A stretch of 64,000 nt of DNA from positions 246,042-310,041 of the forward strand of contig JAZSKB010000044.1 of the NCBI GenBank assembly GCA_045534635.1, read 5' to 3'. Within the stretch, counting starts at the first letter, position 1. The number at the start of each line of letters is the position of its first letter. Under the pieces are notes generated by a model. It was not told the DNA's origin, did not search any database, and was given only the letters and a program-made list of their open reading frames with translations. Both the position numbers and the translations under genes were made by a program. Origin of the DNA: UBA1205 sp045534635. GTDB lineage: Bacteria; Bacteroidota; Bacteroidia; Bacteroidales; WCHB1-69. This document shows, in pieces, positions 33,749 to 44,931 of this stretch.

Positions 33749-36265
33749 TTAATTAATACTTTCGATATTTTCTTGTTGTGCTTCATTTATATTTTCGTCA
33801 ACAATTTCCTCTTCGTCTTCATCTCGAGGTACTCTTGTAACTGCTGCGATAATATCATCATTTTTTAAGTTAATTAGCCTAACACCTTGAGCGGCTCGAC
33901 CCATTAGTCGTAAATCGGTTACTCTCATTCTTATGCTAATTCCACTACGATTTATTATCATCAAATCATCGTTATCGGTTACATCTTTTATAGATATTAG
34001 TTTGCCTGTTTTGTCAGTTATATTAATAGTCTTTACACCTTTTCCTCCTCTATTGGTTTCTCGATAATCTTCCAATGCAGAACGTTTACCATATCCATGT
34101 TCAGACACTACTAATATATCCTTTTCATCATTTTTAGTTACACAAATCATACCAACTACCCTATCTTTATCATTTGCAAGGGTTACCGCTTTCACACCTG
34201 AAGCATTTCTTCCCATTGGTCTAACATGTTTTTCGTCAAAACGAATTGCTTTTCCTGAATAAAGTGCCATCATAATAATTGAATCTCCATCTGTCAAACG
34301 GGCTTCTAATAATGTATCTCCTTCTCGAATTGTGATAGCATTGATACCATTTTTACGAGGACGAGAATACGCTTCCAACGAAGTTTTCTTTATTATACCT
34401 TTTTCGGAACAAAGTACTATATAATTATTATTTATATAATCTTCATCAGAAAGATTTTTCAAATTAATTACTGCTTTTATCTTATCATCTGGTTCGATAT
34501 TAATCAAATTTTGAATCGCTCTTCCTTTTGATGTTTTCGTTCCTTCTGGTATTTCAAATACTCTCAACCAGAAACATTTACCTTTTTCTGTAAAGAATAA
34601 TAAATAATTATGATTAGTTGCTGTGTATAAATGTTCTATAAAATCAGTATCTCGAGCATCTGCACCTTTGAAGCCTTTTCCTCCTCGATTTTGTACTCGA
34701 TATTCACTTAAACTTGTTCGTTTAATATATCCCAAATGAGAAATAGTAATCACTACACTATCATCTGCAATAGTATCTTCTATACGGAAATCTGTGGCGG
34801 AATATTCTATTTTACTTTTACGTTCATCACCATATTTTTCTTTTATTTCTAAAGTTTCTTCTTTGATGACAGCGATACGCATACTTTCATCTGCAAGCAA
34901 TCTATTTAGATAATCTATTCTTGCTGCCAATTCATCGTATTCGTGTTGTAATTTTTCTCTTTCTAATCCTGTCAATTGACGCAAACGCATTTCAACAATA
35001 GCGGCGGCTTGAAGTTCACTAAATCCCCATTTTTCCATCAAACCTTGACGAGCATCTTCTACTGTGCGAGATGCTCTAATATGAGCAATAATTTCATCAA
35101 TAATATCCAATGCCTTGAGGAATCCTTCCACTAAATGCATACGTTCCATTGCTTTATTGAGGTCAAATTTTGCCCTACGAATCACAACTTCGTGTCTATG
35201 TTGCACAAAACATTTAATCAAATCTTTAACATTCAATGTTTGTGGTCTGCCATGAACTAATGCAACATTATTAACACTAAACGAAGATTGCAATGGTGAC
35301 AATTGATATAGTTTGTTGATAACTACATTTGCAACAGCATCACGTTTCAGTTCTAATACTACACGGATATTTCTTTGGGACTCATCTCGAATTTCAGCAA
35401 TCCCTTCTATTTTGCCTTCTTTGACTAATTCAGCAATACGTTTTACCATTTCTGCTTTATTCACTTGATAAGGAATACTTGTAATGATAATACGTTCCCT
35501 TCCGTGTTCATGCTCTTCATTTTCCAACATTGTTTCTCCTCGCATAATCACACGACCTCTACCGGTTAACAAGGCTTCTTTCACGCCATCGTAACCATAA
35601 ATGATACAGCCTGTTGGAAAATCTGGTGCTTTAACTATTTTTATTAAATCTTCTATTGGAATATCTGGATTATCTAAATAGGCAACAATTCCATCTGAAA
35701 CTTCACTAAGATTGTGTGGTGGCATATTGGTAGCCATACCTACTGCAATACCTGCCGAACCATTAATTAACAAATTAGGAATTTTTGCTGGCAAAACAAC
35801 AGGTTCTTTCAAACTTTCATCAAAGTTTGGTTGCATATCAACCGTATCTTTTTCTATATCTTCCAAAAGTTCTTCTGCCATTTTTTGCATACGAGCTTCT
35901 GTATAACGATATGCTGCTGCACTATCTCCATCTATAGAACCAAAATTACCTTGACCTTCTATCAACGGATAACGCAACGACCAATCTTGTGCCATACGTA
36001 CCATCGCATCATACACCGAAGAATCTCCATGCGGATGATATTTTCCTAAAACATCACCTACAATTCTTGCCGATTTCTTGGTAGGTTTATTTGACAATAC
36101 ACCCATATCGTACATCGCATACAAAATTCTCCTATGAACTGGCTTAAATCCATCTCTTACATCTGGCAATGCCCTTGACACTATCACCGACATAGAATAG
36201 TCTATATACGATGATTTCATCTGCTCTTCAATATTGACTGGAATTATCTTTCCAACTTCTTCCAT
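33749..36265 (-). CDS. gyrA: DNA gyrase subunit A
   Basis: Breakage-reunion subunit of gyrase. The catalytic tyrosine is Y121 (AYRYTEARM). The quinolone-resistance region reads [10 protein letters not shown] with Ser and Asp at the two usual positions (S82, D86), the drug-sensitive form. The C-terminal beta-pinwheel holds the GyrA box as QNRGGKG and further RGGKG-like blades, so this is GyrA rather than ParC. 838 residues with a Glu-rich acidic tail. Divergent from clpC across 211 bases; the TPR protein gene follows 19 bases after the stop. Confidence 0.97.
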   Translation of the reverse strand: MEEVGKIIPVNIEEQMKSSYIDYSMSVIVSRALPDVRDGFKPVHRRILYAMYDMGVLSNKPTKKSARIVGDVLGKYHPHGDSSVYDAMVRMAQDWSLRYPLIEGQGNFGSIDGDSAAAYRYTEARMQKMAEELLEDIEKDTVDMQPNFDESLKEPVVLPAKIPNLLINGSAGIAVGMATNMPPHNLSEVSDGIVAYLDNPDIPIEDLIKIVKAPDFPTGCIIYGYDGVKEALLTGRGRVIMRGETMLENEEHEHGRERIIITSIPYQVNKAEMVKRIAELVKEGKIEGIAEIRDESQRNIRVVLELKRDAVANVVINKLYQLSPLQSSFSVNNVALVHGRPQTLNVKDLIKCFVQHRHEVVIRRAKFDLNKAMERMHLVEGFLKALDIIDEIIAHIRASRTVEDARQGLMEKWGFSELQAAAIVEMRLRQLTGLEREKLQHEYDELAARIDYLNRLLADESMRIAVIKEETLEIKEKYGDERKSKIEYSATDFRIEDTIADDSVVITISHLGYIKRTSLSEYRVQNRGGKGFKGADARDTDFIEHLYTATNHNYLLFFTEKGKCFWLRVFEIPEGTKTSKGRAIQNLINIEPDDKIKAVINLKNLSDEDYINNNYIVLCSEKGIIKKTSLEAYSRPRKNGINAITIREGDTLLEARLTDGDSIIMMALYSGKAIRFDEKHVRPMGRNASGVKAVTLANDKDRVVGMICVTKNDEKDILVVSEHGYGKRSALEDYRETNRGGKGVKTINITDKTGKLISIKDVTDNDDLMIINRSGISIRMRVTDLRLMGRAAQGVRLINLKNDDIIAAVTRVPRDEDEEEIVDENINEAQQENIESIN

Positions 36266-36334
36266 ACTTTTTACTTTTCTACTATAAAAAAATACTTGTT
36301 TTTAGACAGATTTTACTATCATAAACTCAATTTG

Positions 36335-36342
36335 CGAAATTA
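36335..36342 (-). promoter_or_regulatory. possible -7 box for gyrA
   Basis: Reads TAATTTCG on the minus strand, one base off TAnnTTTG, 69 bases before the ATG. A TTTG lies 23 bases further upstream. Weak match. Confidence 0.3.
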
Positions 36343-36445
36343 CAAAAAAAAAGAATACCATTCAACAAAAAAAACACTCTTTATTCAACTTTTTTTTGTT
36401 TATAAAATCGTCAACCTAAAATCATCTTTATTTTACCATTTGTTG

Positions 36446-36453
36446 TAATTTTG
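36446..36453 (+). promoter_or_regulatory. -7 promoter box for clpC
   Basis: TAATTTTG matches TAnnTTTG and lies 23 bases before the clpC ATG. No TTTG stands at the -33 distance, and no heat-shock-type palindrome like that in front of grpE is seen here. Confidence 0.5.
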
Positions 36454-36476
36454 AAAAAAATAAAATCTGAACATTT

Positions 36477-39035
36477 ATGAGTAAATGGAACCTTTCAAAC
36501 GATGTAATAGATATTCTACGAAATAGTGCTACATTAGCAGTCTCTTATCATTGTTCTCGCATTACCGTTGAACATATTTTTTTAGAACTTCTTAAAGGAA
36601 ATTATCCAATTATTGATACGATTTTTGAACAACAAAATACAAATATCCAATCTATTATTACCGATATTTTATTAAAAATAAAGGAACAAGCAGACAATGT
36701 TGATGTTCCTATACAACAATTACCATTGATAAAACAAGCCATTTCGTTGCTTGATTTGTCTGCTTTACAATCAAAAATGTACAATAGTCCAACAATAGAA
36801 GTTGAACATTTGTTATTAGGATTTACTTTGCAACCAAATGCATATCCTCAACAAATTTTAGAACAATATGGCATTTCTAATTCAGTGGTAAAATCTTATT
36901 TAAATAAAAAAGGTGTATCACCATTTCAAGATGATGGATTATTCTTTACAGATTCAAAAACACCAGATTCTGATGAATTTCCCGATGATAACATTGATAA
37001 TTTTTCCAATAATATGAACAAGGATAAATCCAATAAAAAAGAAAAATCATCGCTTGGAACAAAACATTCTACCCCATTAGATGCTTTTGGCAGAGATTTG
37101 AACAAAGCCGCTGAAGAAGGTCGTCTTGACCCTGTTGTCGGACGTGAAAAAGAATTAGAACGCATTGCTCAAATATTAAGTCGTCGCAAAAAAAACAATC
37201 CAATCTTAATAGGAGAACCCGGTGTAGGCAAATCTGCTATCGCTGAAGGTTTAGCGTTACGAATTGTAGAAAAACAAGTTCCTCGTATTTTGCTCAATAA
37301 AAGAGTTGTGGCTCTGGATATTGCGGCTATGGTTGCTGGAACAAAATATCGTGGTCAGTTTGAAGAACGAATGAAAATGGTACTTTCTGAAATAGAAGCA
37401 GACCCAAATGTAATATTATTTATAGATGAAATTCATACTATTGTTGGAGCCGGAGGTGCTTCTGGGGCTTTAGATGCTGCCAATATGTTCAAACCAGCAT
37501 TGGCTCGCGGTGAAATTCAATGCATCGGTGCAACTACATTAGACGAATATCGAAAAAATATAGAATCAGATGGTGCTTTGGAAAGACGTTTCCAAAAAAT
37601 CATTGTTGAACCAACATCGCCTGAAGATACTATAACAATACTCAATAATATTAAAAGCAAATACGAAGACCATCATTTAGTTAATTATACCGATGGTGCC
37701 ATAAGGGCTTGTGTTTATCTTACACAACGTTATATTACCGACCGTTGTCTGCCCGATAAAGCAATTGATGCCATGGACGAAGCAGGAGCAAGAGTTCATA
37801 TCAACAATATTGTTATTCCTGAAAATGTTATTCTTTTAGAACAAGAAATTGATTCTCTTAATGAAAAGAAAAAACAAGCAGTCAAAGACCAACAATTTGA
37901 AATGGCTGCCTCATTCCGTGATACCATTATTCAATTAGAACAAGAACTTAAAAATACCAAGTTGGAATGGAAGAAAAACATCAACCTAATGCGTGAAAAT
38001 GTTACAGAAGAAACTGTCGCTGATGTTGTTTCGATGATTACAAATATCCCTGTAAAACGCATTAATAAAGACACTTCCGACCGACTTGTCAATATGGAAA
38101 ACGAATTGAAAGGTTGCGTAATAGGACAAGACGAAGCGATAAAGAAAATCAGTAAAGCAATTCGCAGAAACAACGTTGGACTCAAAGACCCATCGAAACC
38201 AATTGGTACTTTTATGTTTTTAGGACCAACAGGCGTTGGTAAAACATTCTTATGCAAAGTTTTAGCAAAATACCTCTTTGATAGCGAAGATGCTATTGTT
38301 AGAATTGATATGAGTGAATATATGGAAAAATTTTCTATCACTCGTTTAATAGGTGCTCCTCCCGGATATGTTGGATACGAAGATGGTGGAGGACAATTAA
38401 CAGAAAAAATTCGTAGAAAACCTTATGCTATAGTACTTTTAGACGAAATTGAAAAAGCCCACCCCGATGTTTTTAATTTATTATTACAAGTTTTTGATGA
38501 AGGACATCTTACCGATAGTTTAGGAAGAAAAGTTGATTTTAAAAATACCATTATTATTATGACATCCAACGTCGGCAGTAGGCAACTAAAAGATTTTGGT
38601 CAAGGGGTTGGTTTCTCTACTGCCACCAGACAAGAAAATTATAACAAAGATGTTCAAAAAATAATATCTGATGCTTTATCTAAACAATTTGCACCAGAAT
38701 TTCTCAATCGTATAGACGATATTATCACTTTCAATACATTAAATAGAGATGATATTCACAAAATCATCAATATTGAACTCAAAGACATTTACAAACGTTT
38801 ACAAGAACTTAATATTGAACTTCAACTCAATGAAAGTGCTAAAGATTTTATAGCAGACAAAGGTTGGGATTCTCAATACGGTGCTCGTCCGCTCAAACGT
38901 GCTATACAACAATATATTGAAGATACTATTGCTGAAGAAATTATTAATGGTACCATTCATAGTGGAGACCATATAGTATTGTCTTTCAATAATGAAGAAA
39001 ATAAAATTGAATTACATAAAACAGATACAGAATGA
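36477..39035 (+). CDS. clpC: ATP-dependent Clp protease ATPase subunit ClpC
   Basis: AAA+ unfoldase that feeds proteins to ClpP. It has an N-terminal Clp_N repeat domain (about 1-145), a first ATPase domain with Walker [10 protein letters not shown] and Walker [10 protein letters not shown], a UVR-type coiled segment ([17 protein letters not shown], about 462-480) and a second ATPase domain with GPTGVGKT and [12 protein letters not shown]. 852 residues is normal and the UVR segment separates ClpC from ClpA and ClpB. No clpP is present in the window. The last 4 bases overlap the next gene's start. Confidence 0.95.
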   Translation: MSKWNLSNDVIDILRNSATLAVSYHCSRITVEHIFLELLKGNYPIIDTIFEQQNTNIQSIITDILLKIKEQADNVDVPIQQLPLIKQAISLLDLSALQSKMYNSPTIEVEHLLLGFTLQPNAYPQQILEQYGISNSVVKSYLNKKGVSPFQDDGLFFTDSKTPDSDEFPDDNIDNFSNNMNKDKSNKKEKSSLGTKHSTPLDAFGRDLNKAAEEGRLDPVVGREKELERIAQILSRRKKNNPILIGEPGVGKSAIAEGLALRIVEKQVPRILLNKRVVALDIAAMVAGTKYRGQFEERMKMVLSEIEADPNVILFIDEIHTIVGAGGASGALDAANMFKPALARGEIQCIGATTLDEYRKNIESDGALERRFQKIIVEPTSPEDTITILNNIKSKYEDHHLVNYTDGAIRACVYLTQRYITDRCLPDKAIDAMDEAGARVHINNIVIPENVILLEQEIDSLNEKKKQAVKDQQFEMAASFRDTIIQLEQELKNTKLEWKKNINLMRENVTEETVADVVSMITNIPVKRINKDTSDRLVNMENELKGCVIGQDEAIKKISKAIRRNNVGLKDPSKPIGTFMFLGPTGVGKTFLCKVLAKYLFDSEDAIVRIDMSEYMEKFSITRLIGAPPGYVGYEDGGGQLTEKIRRKPYAIVLLDEIEKAHPDVFNLLLQVFDEGHLTDSLGRKVDFKNTIIIMTSNVGSRQLKDFGQGVGFSTATRQENYNKDVQKIISDALSKQFAPEFLNRIDDIITFNTLNRDDIHKIINIELKDIYKRLQELNIELQLNESAKDFIADKGWDSQYGARPLKRAIQQYIEDTIAEEIINGTIHSGDHIVLSFNNEENKIELHKTDTE

Positions 39036-40162
39036 AAATTGGCATCAATACACGATTGTTAATTAAAGGAAAAATGGACGGCATCGCATGGTTTTCCTAC
39101 GAAACAATTCGTAGAATGGTTGCCAATCACCCTGAGATTGAATTTGTATTTTTTTTCGATAGAAAACCATCAAAAGAATTTATCTTTGCAAAAAATGTGA
39201 AACCAGTAATTGTCCACCCTCAAGCCAGACATCCTCTTTTGTGGATACTATTTTTTGAATTTGGTATCCGACGAGCTTTGAAAAAAGAAAATATTGATAT
39301 ATTTCTCTCTCCCGATGGTTGGCTTTGTTTAGGTACTAATGTAAAAACTATAAACATTATTCATGACCTAAATTTTGAACACTTCCCAATGGCAACATCT
39401 TGGTCAAATAGAGTTTATTACAGATATTTTTTCCGAAAATTTGCACATCGAGCCAATCTTTTAGGTACTGTTTCTAATTTTTCTAAACAAGATATTATTA
39501 ATACATACAATATTGATAGTAACAAAATATTCATTTGTCCGAATGCCGCTGCCGAAGATTTTTTTGAAATTTCTGAACGCGAAAAAATCCTTTGTCGACA
39601 AATATATAGTGGAAATATGCCTTATTTTGTTTTTGTCGGCACTGCCAACAGACGTAAAAATGTTATTAACATTTTATTGGCTTACGAACAATTTCGTAAA
39701 AAAGGATACTATACTAAATTGGTTTTTGCTGGAATGCAGAAATATTGGGATAGTGAAATGCAAAAGACATTAGAAAGCCTTACATTTGCAAAAGATGTTA
39801 TTTTTACAGGCTATGTAAGCACAGAAGAAATGAATAAAATTATTTCTTCGGCTATTGCTCTGTTATACACATCTCTTTTTGAAGGATTTGGTATTCCTAT
39901 TTTGGAAGCCTTTGCTTGTGCTACTCCTGTAATTACTTCCAATACAAGTTCTATGCCTGAAATTGCGGCAGATGCCGCCATTAAAGTTAATCCTACAGAT
40001 ATTAACGACATTTGCAACGCAATGGTTAACATATTAGAAGACAATCAACTACGAAAATATCTTATTCTTAAAGGAAAAGAACGATTAAAAGATTTTTCTT
40101 GGGACAGAAGTGCTGAAATTCTTTGGGAACAACTAATTTCTTTAAACAAAAACGATAACTAA
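39032..40162 (+). CDS. glycosyltransferase family 4 protein
   Basis: Predicted retaining GT-B glycosyltransferase of 376 residues. The N-terminal half carries a serine/glycine-poor acceptor domain (INTRLLIKGKMDGIAWFSYE at the start). The C-terminal donor domain shows FVGTANRRKNVINILLAYE and the GT4 signature SLFEGFGIPILEAFACATPV with the E-x7-E pair. Donor and acceptor sugars are unknown. The ATG overlaps the clpC stop (ATGA), so its synthesis is coupled to clpC translation, an unusual pairing. A terminator follows. Confidence 0.92.
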   Translation: MKIGINTRLLIKGKMDGIAWFSYETIRRMVANHPEIEFVFFFDRKPSKEFIFAKNVKPVIVHPQARHPLLWILFFEFGIRRALKKENIDIFLSPDGWLCLGTNVKTINIIHDLNFEHFPMATSWSNRVYYRYFFRKFAHRANLLGTVSNFSKQDIINTYNIDSNKIFICPNAAAEDFFEISEREKILCRQIYSGNMPYFVFVGTANRRKNVINILLAYEQFRKKGYYTKLVFAGMQKYWDSEMQKTLESLTFAKDVIFTGYVSTEEMNKIISSAIALLYTSLFEGFGIPILEAFACATPVITSNTSSMPEIAADAAIKVNPTDINDICNAMVNILEDNQLRKYLILKGKERLKDFSWDRSAEILWEQLISLNKNDN

Positions 40163-40165
40163 AAA

Positions 40166-40205
40166 AAATGATTTACAAAAATTTGTAAATCATTTCTTCT
40201 TTTTA
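40166..40205. terminator. bidirectional terminator between the glycosyltransferase and the beta-helix protein
   Basis: AAATGATTTACAAA (40166-40179) is the exact complement of TTTGTAAATCATTT (40182-40195). A and T runs flank it (five A just before 40166, CTTCTTTTTA after). It lies between convergent genes. Confidence 0.75.
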
Positions 40206-40234
40206 ACAATAAAAGTTAAACACTCATATCAAAA

Positions 40235-43200
40235 TTATTGAGCAACAACAATTTTCTTATAGTAAGTTGTATTATCACTCATTTTTATTATCAAATTATA
40301 AATTCCTTTTGGTAAATTTGACACATTTAAAGTAATATTCGATGAATTTACCTCTTGATTTTTAACTTGTTGACCAAGCATATTACACATAGAAATATTT
40401 TTTATGGTATATCCATTTGTCGAAATTATGAATTGTTCTTTTGCTGGTTGAGGATAAATATCAAAACTTGGAGTTTGCATAATATCAAGACATTGAACTG
40501 CAATAGTTCTGAAAGTAGATGTTTTACCATCAAAATCTGTTTGTTTTAAACGATAATATGTAACCTCCTCACTACCATCTAATTGATAACTATAAAATCG
40601 TTTTTGAGAAGAAGTACCACTACCTTGTATTTGTGCAATTGGTTCAAATGTTAATGCGTCATTACTTTTTTCTATAGTAAAATAGTCATTATTCGTTTCT
40701 GTTGCTGTTTCCCAAGTAAAAGTTAATATCCCATTGTTACAAACAGCATGGAATGACAACAATTCAATTGGTAGAGATACCCAACCAGCCCAACGCATAA
40801 ACCCTGGTTTTGCCGCATCTTTTCTTGCATTTTGTTTCGCTATTGGAGATACAGAAGGAATTAGATAATCTTTATATTTATCATCTGGTGCATTTGGGGT
40901 AAATACACCCCATATATAATTATTTGCACCATAACTACCATAACTTAAACTTATCAATGTATCATCAGGGTTTTGCATTTGAATATCTTTTGATAAATCA
41001 TTAAAGAAATTTATTCTCGTTCCAATAAAATGAGAACTTCCATCATCTGCAGTATCTGAATATACTTCAATGTATCGACCATCTTCACATATTGCAAAAT
41101 AATCATCTTCTCGCATACCCATTACATCTATTGGCAATAAATAATCTTGTCCATTTTCTGTTGTTTTTGCCTCTACACCAGCTTGTAAATTACAATAAAC
41201 ACCTATTCTAACATTACCTATCTTACTTGATAAAATAATACTATTTGCTTTTTCCACATAAAGATTATTGCTTCCTAAAGAAGTATTAGAAAATGCACTT
41301 GTCTTTCCTTTATTATTATCAATTTCTGTACCAGCACCAACTTTTGCAATTTTACCTTTTAATATATAAACACCACCACCATTACTATCAGCAATATTAT
41401 CTAATATTTTTATGTGTTCTAAATTCGTAGTATCTACATTTGAAAATATACCACCACCATCATTTAACGCTTTATTTCCGCTAATAGTTCCTCCTGTTAT
41501 TTCGGAATCTTTTATACCTGTCATATACAATCCTCCACCATTTTTGGCTCTATTATTGGTAATGTTTCCATTTAACATTTTAACTTTACCTTCAGCGTAA
41601 ATTCCTCCACCATTTCCTTCCTCGGCAATATTAGCATTCAGCGAAGTAGTACTACTAATTTCAACAGTTCCTCCAATACCACATACACCACCACCATTTC
41701 CATTACTTGCTATATTCTCATTTATAGAACCTCCTGATATATTAATAAAACCTTCTTTGGTATAAATTCCGCCTCCATTTATATCCGCCACATTATGATG
41801 AATATCTGAATTTTTGATTGTTATAGTACCATCGTATAAATATACTCCTGCTCCGCAACCTTCATCTTCATTTTTTGTGGTACTTTTTGATTCATTGTAA
41901 GCAATAGATGTATTTTCAATAGAAATAGTTCCTATGCCCAAAAAGATACCTCCGCCAGCACCATTTTGGGTCACATTTTTGGAAATTGAGGCTACTGTAT
42001 CTCCTCCTTTAACAGAAAGTTCACCGTTTTCCACATAAATACCAGCACCATTATTTACAGATTGATTTTCAATAATATAACCTTTATATATATCAATAAT
42101 AGGAGTTATACTATCGGGCGTTTTAATAAATAAGCCTCCTCCATTTTTAGCATTATTCTTTGTTATTGAAAATTCATCGGTTGTTGTTGCAACAGAAATG
42201 TTTATCGGTTGAATAGTTAAACCTCCCAAATCTTTTACCGAATCTTGATATATACACATTCCACCTCCATTTCCGCTTGCAATATTTGAATCTATGACCC
42301 CTTTCGACATATAACACTCTAATCCATAGAAACTTGCATTACTATTTCTATTAAGATAAACACCTCCACCATCGTTAGCCGCTATATTATTAGCAATAAT
42401 TGCACCATTTTGATTGAATATCATTTTATAAGGTTCTCCATTATCATTAGTACTTATAATTTGGTCTCCCTCTCCCAATGGATAACTCATCTTTCTTGCT
42501 TCAATAGCAATTCCTCCACCATTGCTGGCTTTATTGCCCAAAACTTCAGTATTTTCATCTAAAGTCAACACTCCATCTTTTGGCAACCAATTAGGCATTT
42601 CGTTATGTTTTCCTTTTATATCAACAAAAGTACTGAAATATATTCCACCTCCACTACCTATTGCTGTGTTATTTTTCAATTTAACACCTGTTAAAGATGC
42701 TTCCGAGACCAAATGTATCGCTCCTCCATCTTCTTTTGACCAATTATTTATAAAAGAACATTGATTCAGTATCAATGGGTCTGTTAATGCACTATGCCAA
42801 CGCAAGCCACAGCCCCAATTATTGGAAATGATACAATTATTCATTGTTAAATTACAATAATTATCTGCTAAAGACCTAATAACACCATTGGAACCAATTG
42901 AACGAGTTGTATTACTAGCACTACCATCTCCTGAATAACAACTATCTATAATACAATTATTTAAAGTAATTTGTGCATTTTTAACAATAGAATCTTTCCA
43001 TGCTAATCTTATCGCTCCATTTTCTTTTCCTGAACAATTTACTATTTGACAAGAGTCCATTTCCATAAAAACTGCACATCCTGAAATCTCACTATACTCG
43101 CATCTTATTTCTATTGCTCCCGCCGCATTACTACTCCAAGTATTTACTAATGACACTTTATTAAACTGAATTATTCCTTTGTCTCCAGATTTGTTTCTAT

Positions 43201-43795
43201 TTCTTTTTACTCGAACTAATGGATAAGTGTTATTTATATATGTATTAGCTCTAACAATTGGAGAATTAGTACCTATCCCTTCTAATGTATGAGTTACTCC
43301 TCCATCTATTATAAAATTTCTCTTACTATTACCACTAATATAAACATTGCAACCCTCGTTTATATCACCATTTACATTCAAAAACATAACATTACCATTA
43401 GTTGTTCTTTTCAACAATGTGGCATTGTTTCCTTCTATATCATCTCCTAATTTCATATTCAAAGTACCTTTTTTTACTAAGAATATAGCATTAGACACCC
43501 CTTGATGAAAATAAATTGGATTAGTATTATTAAATATTAAAGTGAGCGTTCCTCCCTCAACAGTTATATTTCTAATATAATCATAAGTACTACCATTAAC
43601 TTTGAATTTATTGCTTATGCCTACAGATTCAAAAGTTAATACCGTTTCTCCACTTGAGTGAGTATAATTATAACTTTGTGCCAATGTCGCATTAGATAAA
43701 AAAAGCATTAGCACTAACGTCAATAAACCTAAACTTGACTTTTCATTTTTTAATGCAATTTCTAAGCTATTCATAACATTATATTTTAGTGTCAT
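40235..43795 (-). CDS. large right-handed beta-helix (POMP-like) cargo protein with T9SS type A sorting domain
   Basis: 1186-residue predicted surface or secreted protein. The signal peptide (LGLLTLVLMLFLSNATLAQS) is followed by a region reading like left-over beta-helix coils, then about 14 irregular repeats of GGGIY type (GGGIYFSTF, DGGGVYLNR, NGGGMCIYQ, NGAGIYVENG, GAGGGIFLG, NGGGLYMTG), as in chlamydial polymorphic membrane proteins and parallel beta-helix adhesins. The common Bacteroidota stretch LPIELLSFHA precedes an Fn3-like region, and the C terminus (YPQPAKEQFII, LPKGIYNLIIK, KKIVVAQ) is the sorting domain. Start 43795 or the in-frame ATG at 43774. No consensus promoter found. Adhesin function is an inference. 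Confidence 0.88.
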   Translation of the reverse strand: MTLKYNVMNSLEIALKNEKSSLGLLTLVLMLFLSNATLAQSYNYTHSSGETVLTFESVGISNKFKVNGSTYDYIRNITVEGGTLTLIFNNTNPIYFHQGVSNAIFLVKKGTLNMKLGDDIEGNNATLLKRTTNGNVMFLNVNGDINEGCNVYISGNSKRNFIIDGGVTHTLEGIGTNSPIVRANTYINNTYPLVRVKRNRNKSGDKGIIQFNKVSLVNTWSSNAAGAIEIRCEYSEISGCAVFMEMDSCQIVNCSGKENGAIRLAWKDSIVKNAQITLNNCIIDSCYSGDGSASNTTRSIGSNGVIRSLADNYCNLTMNNCIISNNWGCGLRWHSALTDPLILNQCSFINNWSKEDGGAIHLVSEASLTGVKLKNNTAIGSGGGIYFSTFVDIKGKHNEMPNWLPKDGVLTLDENTEVLGNKASNGGGIAIEARKMSYPLGEGDQIISTNDNGEPYKMIFNQNGAIIANNIAANDGGGVYLNRNSNASFYGLECYMSKGVIDSNIASGNGGGMCIYQDSVKDLGGLTIQPINISVATTTDEFSITKNNAKNGGGLFIKTPDSITPIIDIYKGYIIENQSVNNGAGIYVENGELSVKGGDTVASISKNVTQNGAGGGIFLGIGTISIENTSIAYNESKSTTKNEDEGCGAGVYLYDGTITIKNSDIHHNVADINGGGIYTKEGFINISGGSINENIASNGNGGGVCGIGGTVEISSTTSLNANIAEEGNGGGIYAEGKVKMLNGNITNNRAKNGGGLYMTGIKDSEITGGTISGNKALNDGGGIFSNVDTTNLEHIKILDNIADSNGGGVYILKGKIAKVGAGTEIDNNKGKTSAFSNTSLGSNNLYVEKANSIILSSKIGNVRIGVYCNLQAGVEAKTTENGQDYLLPIDVMGMREDDYFAICEDGRYIEVYSDTADDGSSHFIGTRINFFNDLSKDIQMQNPDDTLISLSYGSYGANNYIWGVFTPNAPDDKYKDYLIPSVSPIAKQNARKDAAKPGFMRWAGWVSLPIELLSFHAVCNNGILTFTWETATETNNDYFTIEKSNDALTFEPIAQIQGSGTSSQKRFYSYQLDGSEEVTYYRLKQTDFDGKTSTFRTIAVQCLDIMQTPSFDIYPQPAKEQFIISTNGYTIKNISMCNMLGQQVKNQEVNSSNITLNVSNLPKGIYNLIIKMSDNTTYYKKIVVAQ

Positions 43796-43992
43796 TAATA
43801 AAAATATCTATCTTACTTTTATAATTTTACTATACAAAAAGCGTGCCAGATTTATCAAATAATAGCCTTTCTATACTTTTTTTTAACAATCCACAACAAT
43901 ATTTTACAATAAAACACTAATAAACAACATATTACATCATTAAAAAAATTAACAATTCGTTGATTTTTTTTTCAACAAAAAAAGAGAAAATA
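43796..43992. other. AT-rich intergenic stretch, no gene seen
   Basis: Together with the terminator that follows this makes a 301-base gap between the beta-helix gene and pyrF. It holds no convincing frame and no TAnnTTTG box for the beta-helix gene. An inverted pair GTTGA/TCAAC flanks a run of T near 43957-43975. Nothing else stands out. Confidence 0.5.
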
Positions 43993-44032
43993 AAAAAATG
44001 CAACAAAAAAAGTATTTTTTGTTGCATTTTTT
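43993..44032 (-). terminator. terminator after pyrF
   Basis: A perfect 18-base-pair stem: 43993-44010 (AAAAAATGCAACAAAAAA) against 44015-44032, with loop AGTA. It lies 64 bases past the pyrF stop on the minus strand. The stem carries A and T runs at both ends, so it may act in both directions. Confidence 0.8.
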
Positions 44033-44096
44033 AAGTTACAATAACAAATTTTACGAATTTATTATTGTAACTCTTATCTTAAAACACCATATTTTT

Positions 44097-44918
44097 TTAC
44101 AAATATTCAGACATTTCTTTTTGAATTTTGTATGCTTCTTCTGCTGCGGCTTCCGCAAAATGAATGCTATTATTTGCATAAATAATCCCACGAGAAGAAT
44201 TTACAATCAAACCACAATCATTATTGATACCATATCTAACAACATTTTCTAAACTTCCACCTTGAGCCCCAACTCCAGGAATAAGCAAAAAATGATTAGG
44301 AACAATTTTTCTTATATCTGTCAACATTTCGGCTTGTGTTGCACCAACAACATACATCATTTGAGAATCGTTTGCCCATTGTTGAGATGTTTGCAATACA
44401 TGTTCAAAAACTCGACGATTATCACATGTAAGTAACTGAAAATCATTAGCACCTTTATTTGATGTCAAGGCTAAAAGAATTACCCATTTGTTTTCAAAAT
44501 TCAAAAATGGTTTTACACTATCTTCACCCATATATGGTGCTACTGTAACAGCATCGAAGTTCTTACTTTCATCACTTTGACCAAAAAAAGAAAGTGCGTA
44601 TTGTGTAGAAGTATTACCAATATCCCCTCTTTTGGCATCAGCAATTAAAAAAACATCATTGGCTTTTTGATGTAAATATTCTACAGTTTTTTCTAAACTC
44701 AACAACCCTTTCCAACCCAAAGTTTCATAAAATGCCAAATTGGGTTTATATGCCAATGTATATGGCAATGTTGCATCAATTATCGCTTTATTGAATTCAA
44801 AAACTGGGTCTTCCGTATCTAAAAGATGAGTAGGTATTTTTTTAAGGTCAGTATCCAAACCAACACATAAAAAAGATTTCTTTCGTTTAATATTTTCTAT
44901 CAATTGCTGTCTATTCAT
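44097..44918 (-). CDS. pyrF: orotidine-5'-phosphate decarboxylase (type 2)
   Basis: Last step of UMP synthesis. The N-terminal [14 protein letters not shown] and the active-site motif [12 protein letters not shown] (K and D of the catalytic D-K-D network) are present, with [11 protein letters not shown] and the phosphate-binding [11 protein letters not shown] near 215-228. 273 residues fits the longer type 2 family. It is the third protein gene of the tRNA-Gly-ftsY-ispH-pyrF unit, 13 bases after ispH, and ends at a strong hairpin. Confidence 0.95.
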   Translation of the reverse strand: MNRQQLIENIKRKKSFLCVGLDTDLKKIPTHLLDTEDPVFEFNKAIIDATLPYTLAYKPNLAFYETLGWKGLLSLEKTVEYLHQKANDVFLIADAKRGDIGNTSTQYALSFFGQSDESKNFDAVTVAPYMGEDSVKPFLNFENKWVILLALTSNKGANDFQLLTCDNRRVFEHVLQTSQQWANDSQMMYVVGATQAEMLTDIRKIVPNHFLLIPGVGAQGGSLENVVRYGINNDCGLIVNSSRGIIYANNSIHFAEAAAEEAYKIQKEMSEYL

Positions 44919-44931
44919 AATAAAAATTTAT

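Noticed and set aside
33729..33786. Longer TPR protein start inside gyrA
   Set aside because: The extension overlaps the gyrA 3' end and would bury the signal peptide.
41412..42764. Plus-strand frames opposite the beta-helix gene
   Set aside because: Pro/Phe-rich shadows of the GGG repeats with no start signal.
40235..43795. Repeat-rich DNA in the beta-helix gene as a satellite or mobile repeat
   Set aside because: The CCACCACC-like periodicity follows from GGG codons of protein repeats; units differ in length and sequence.
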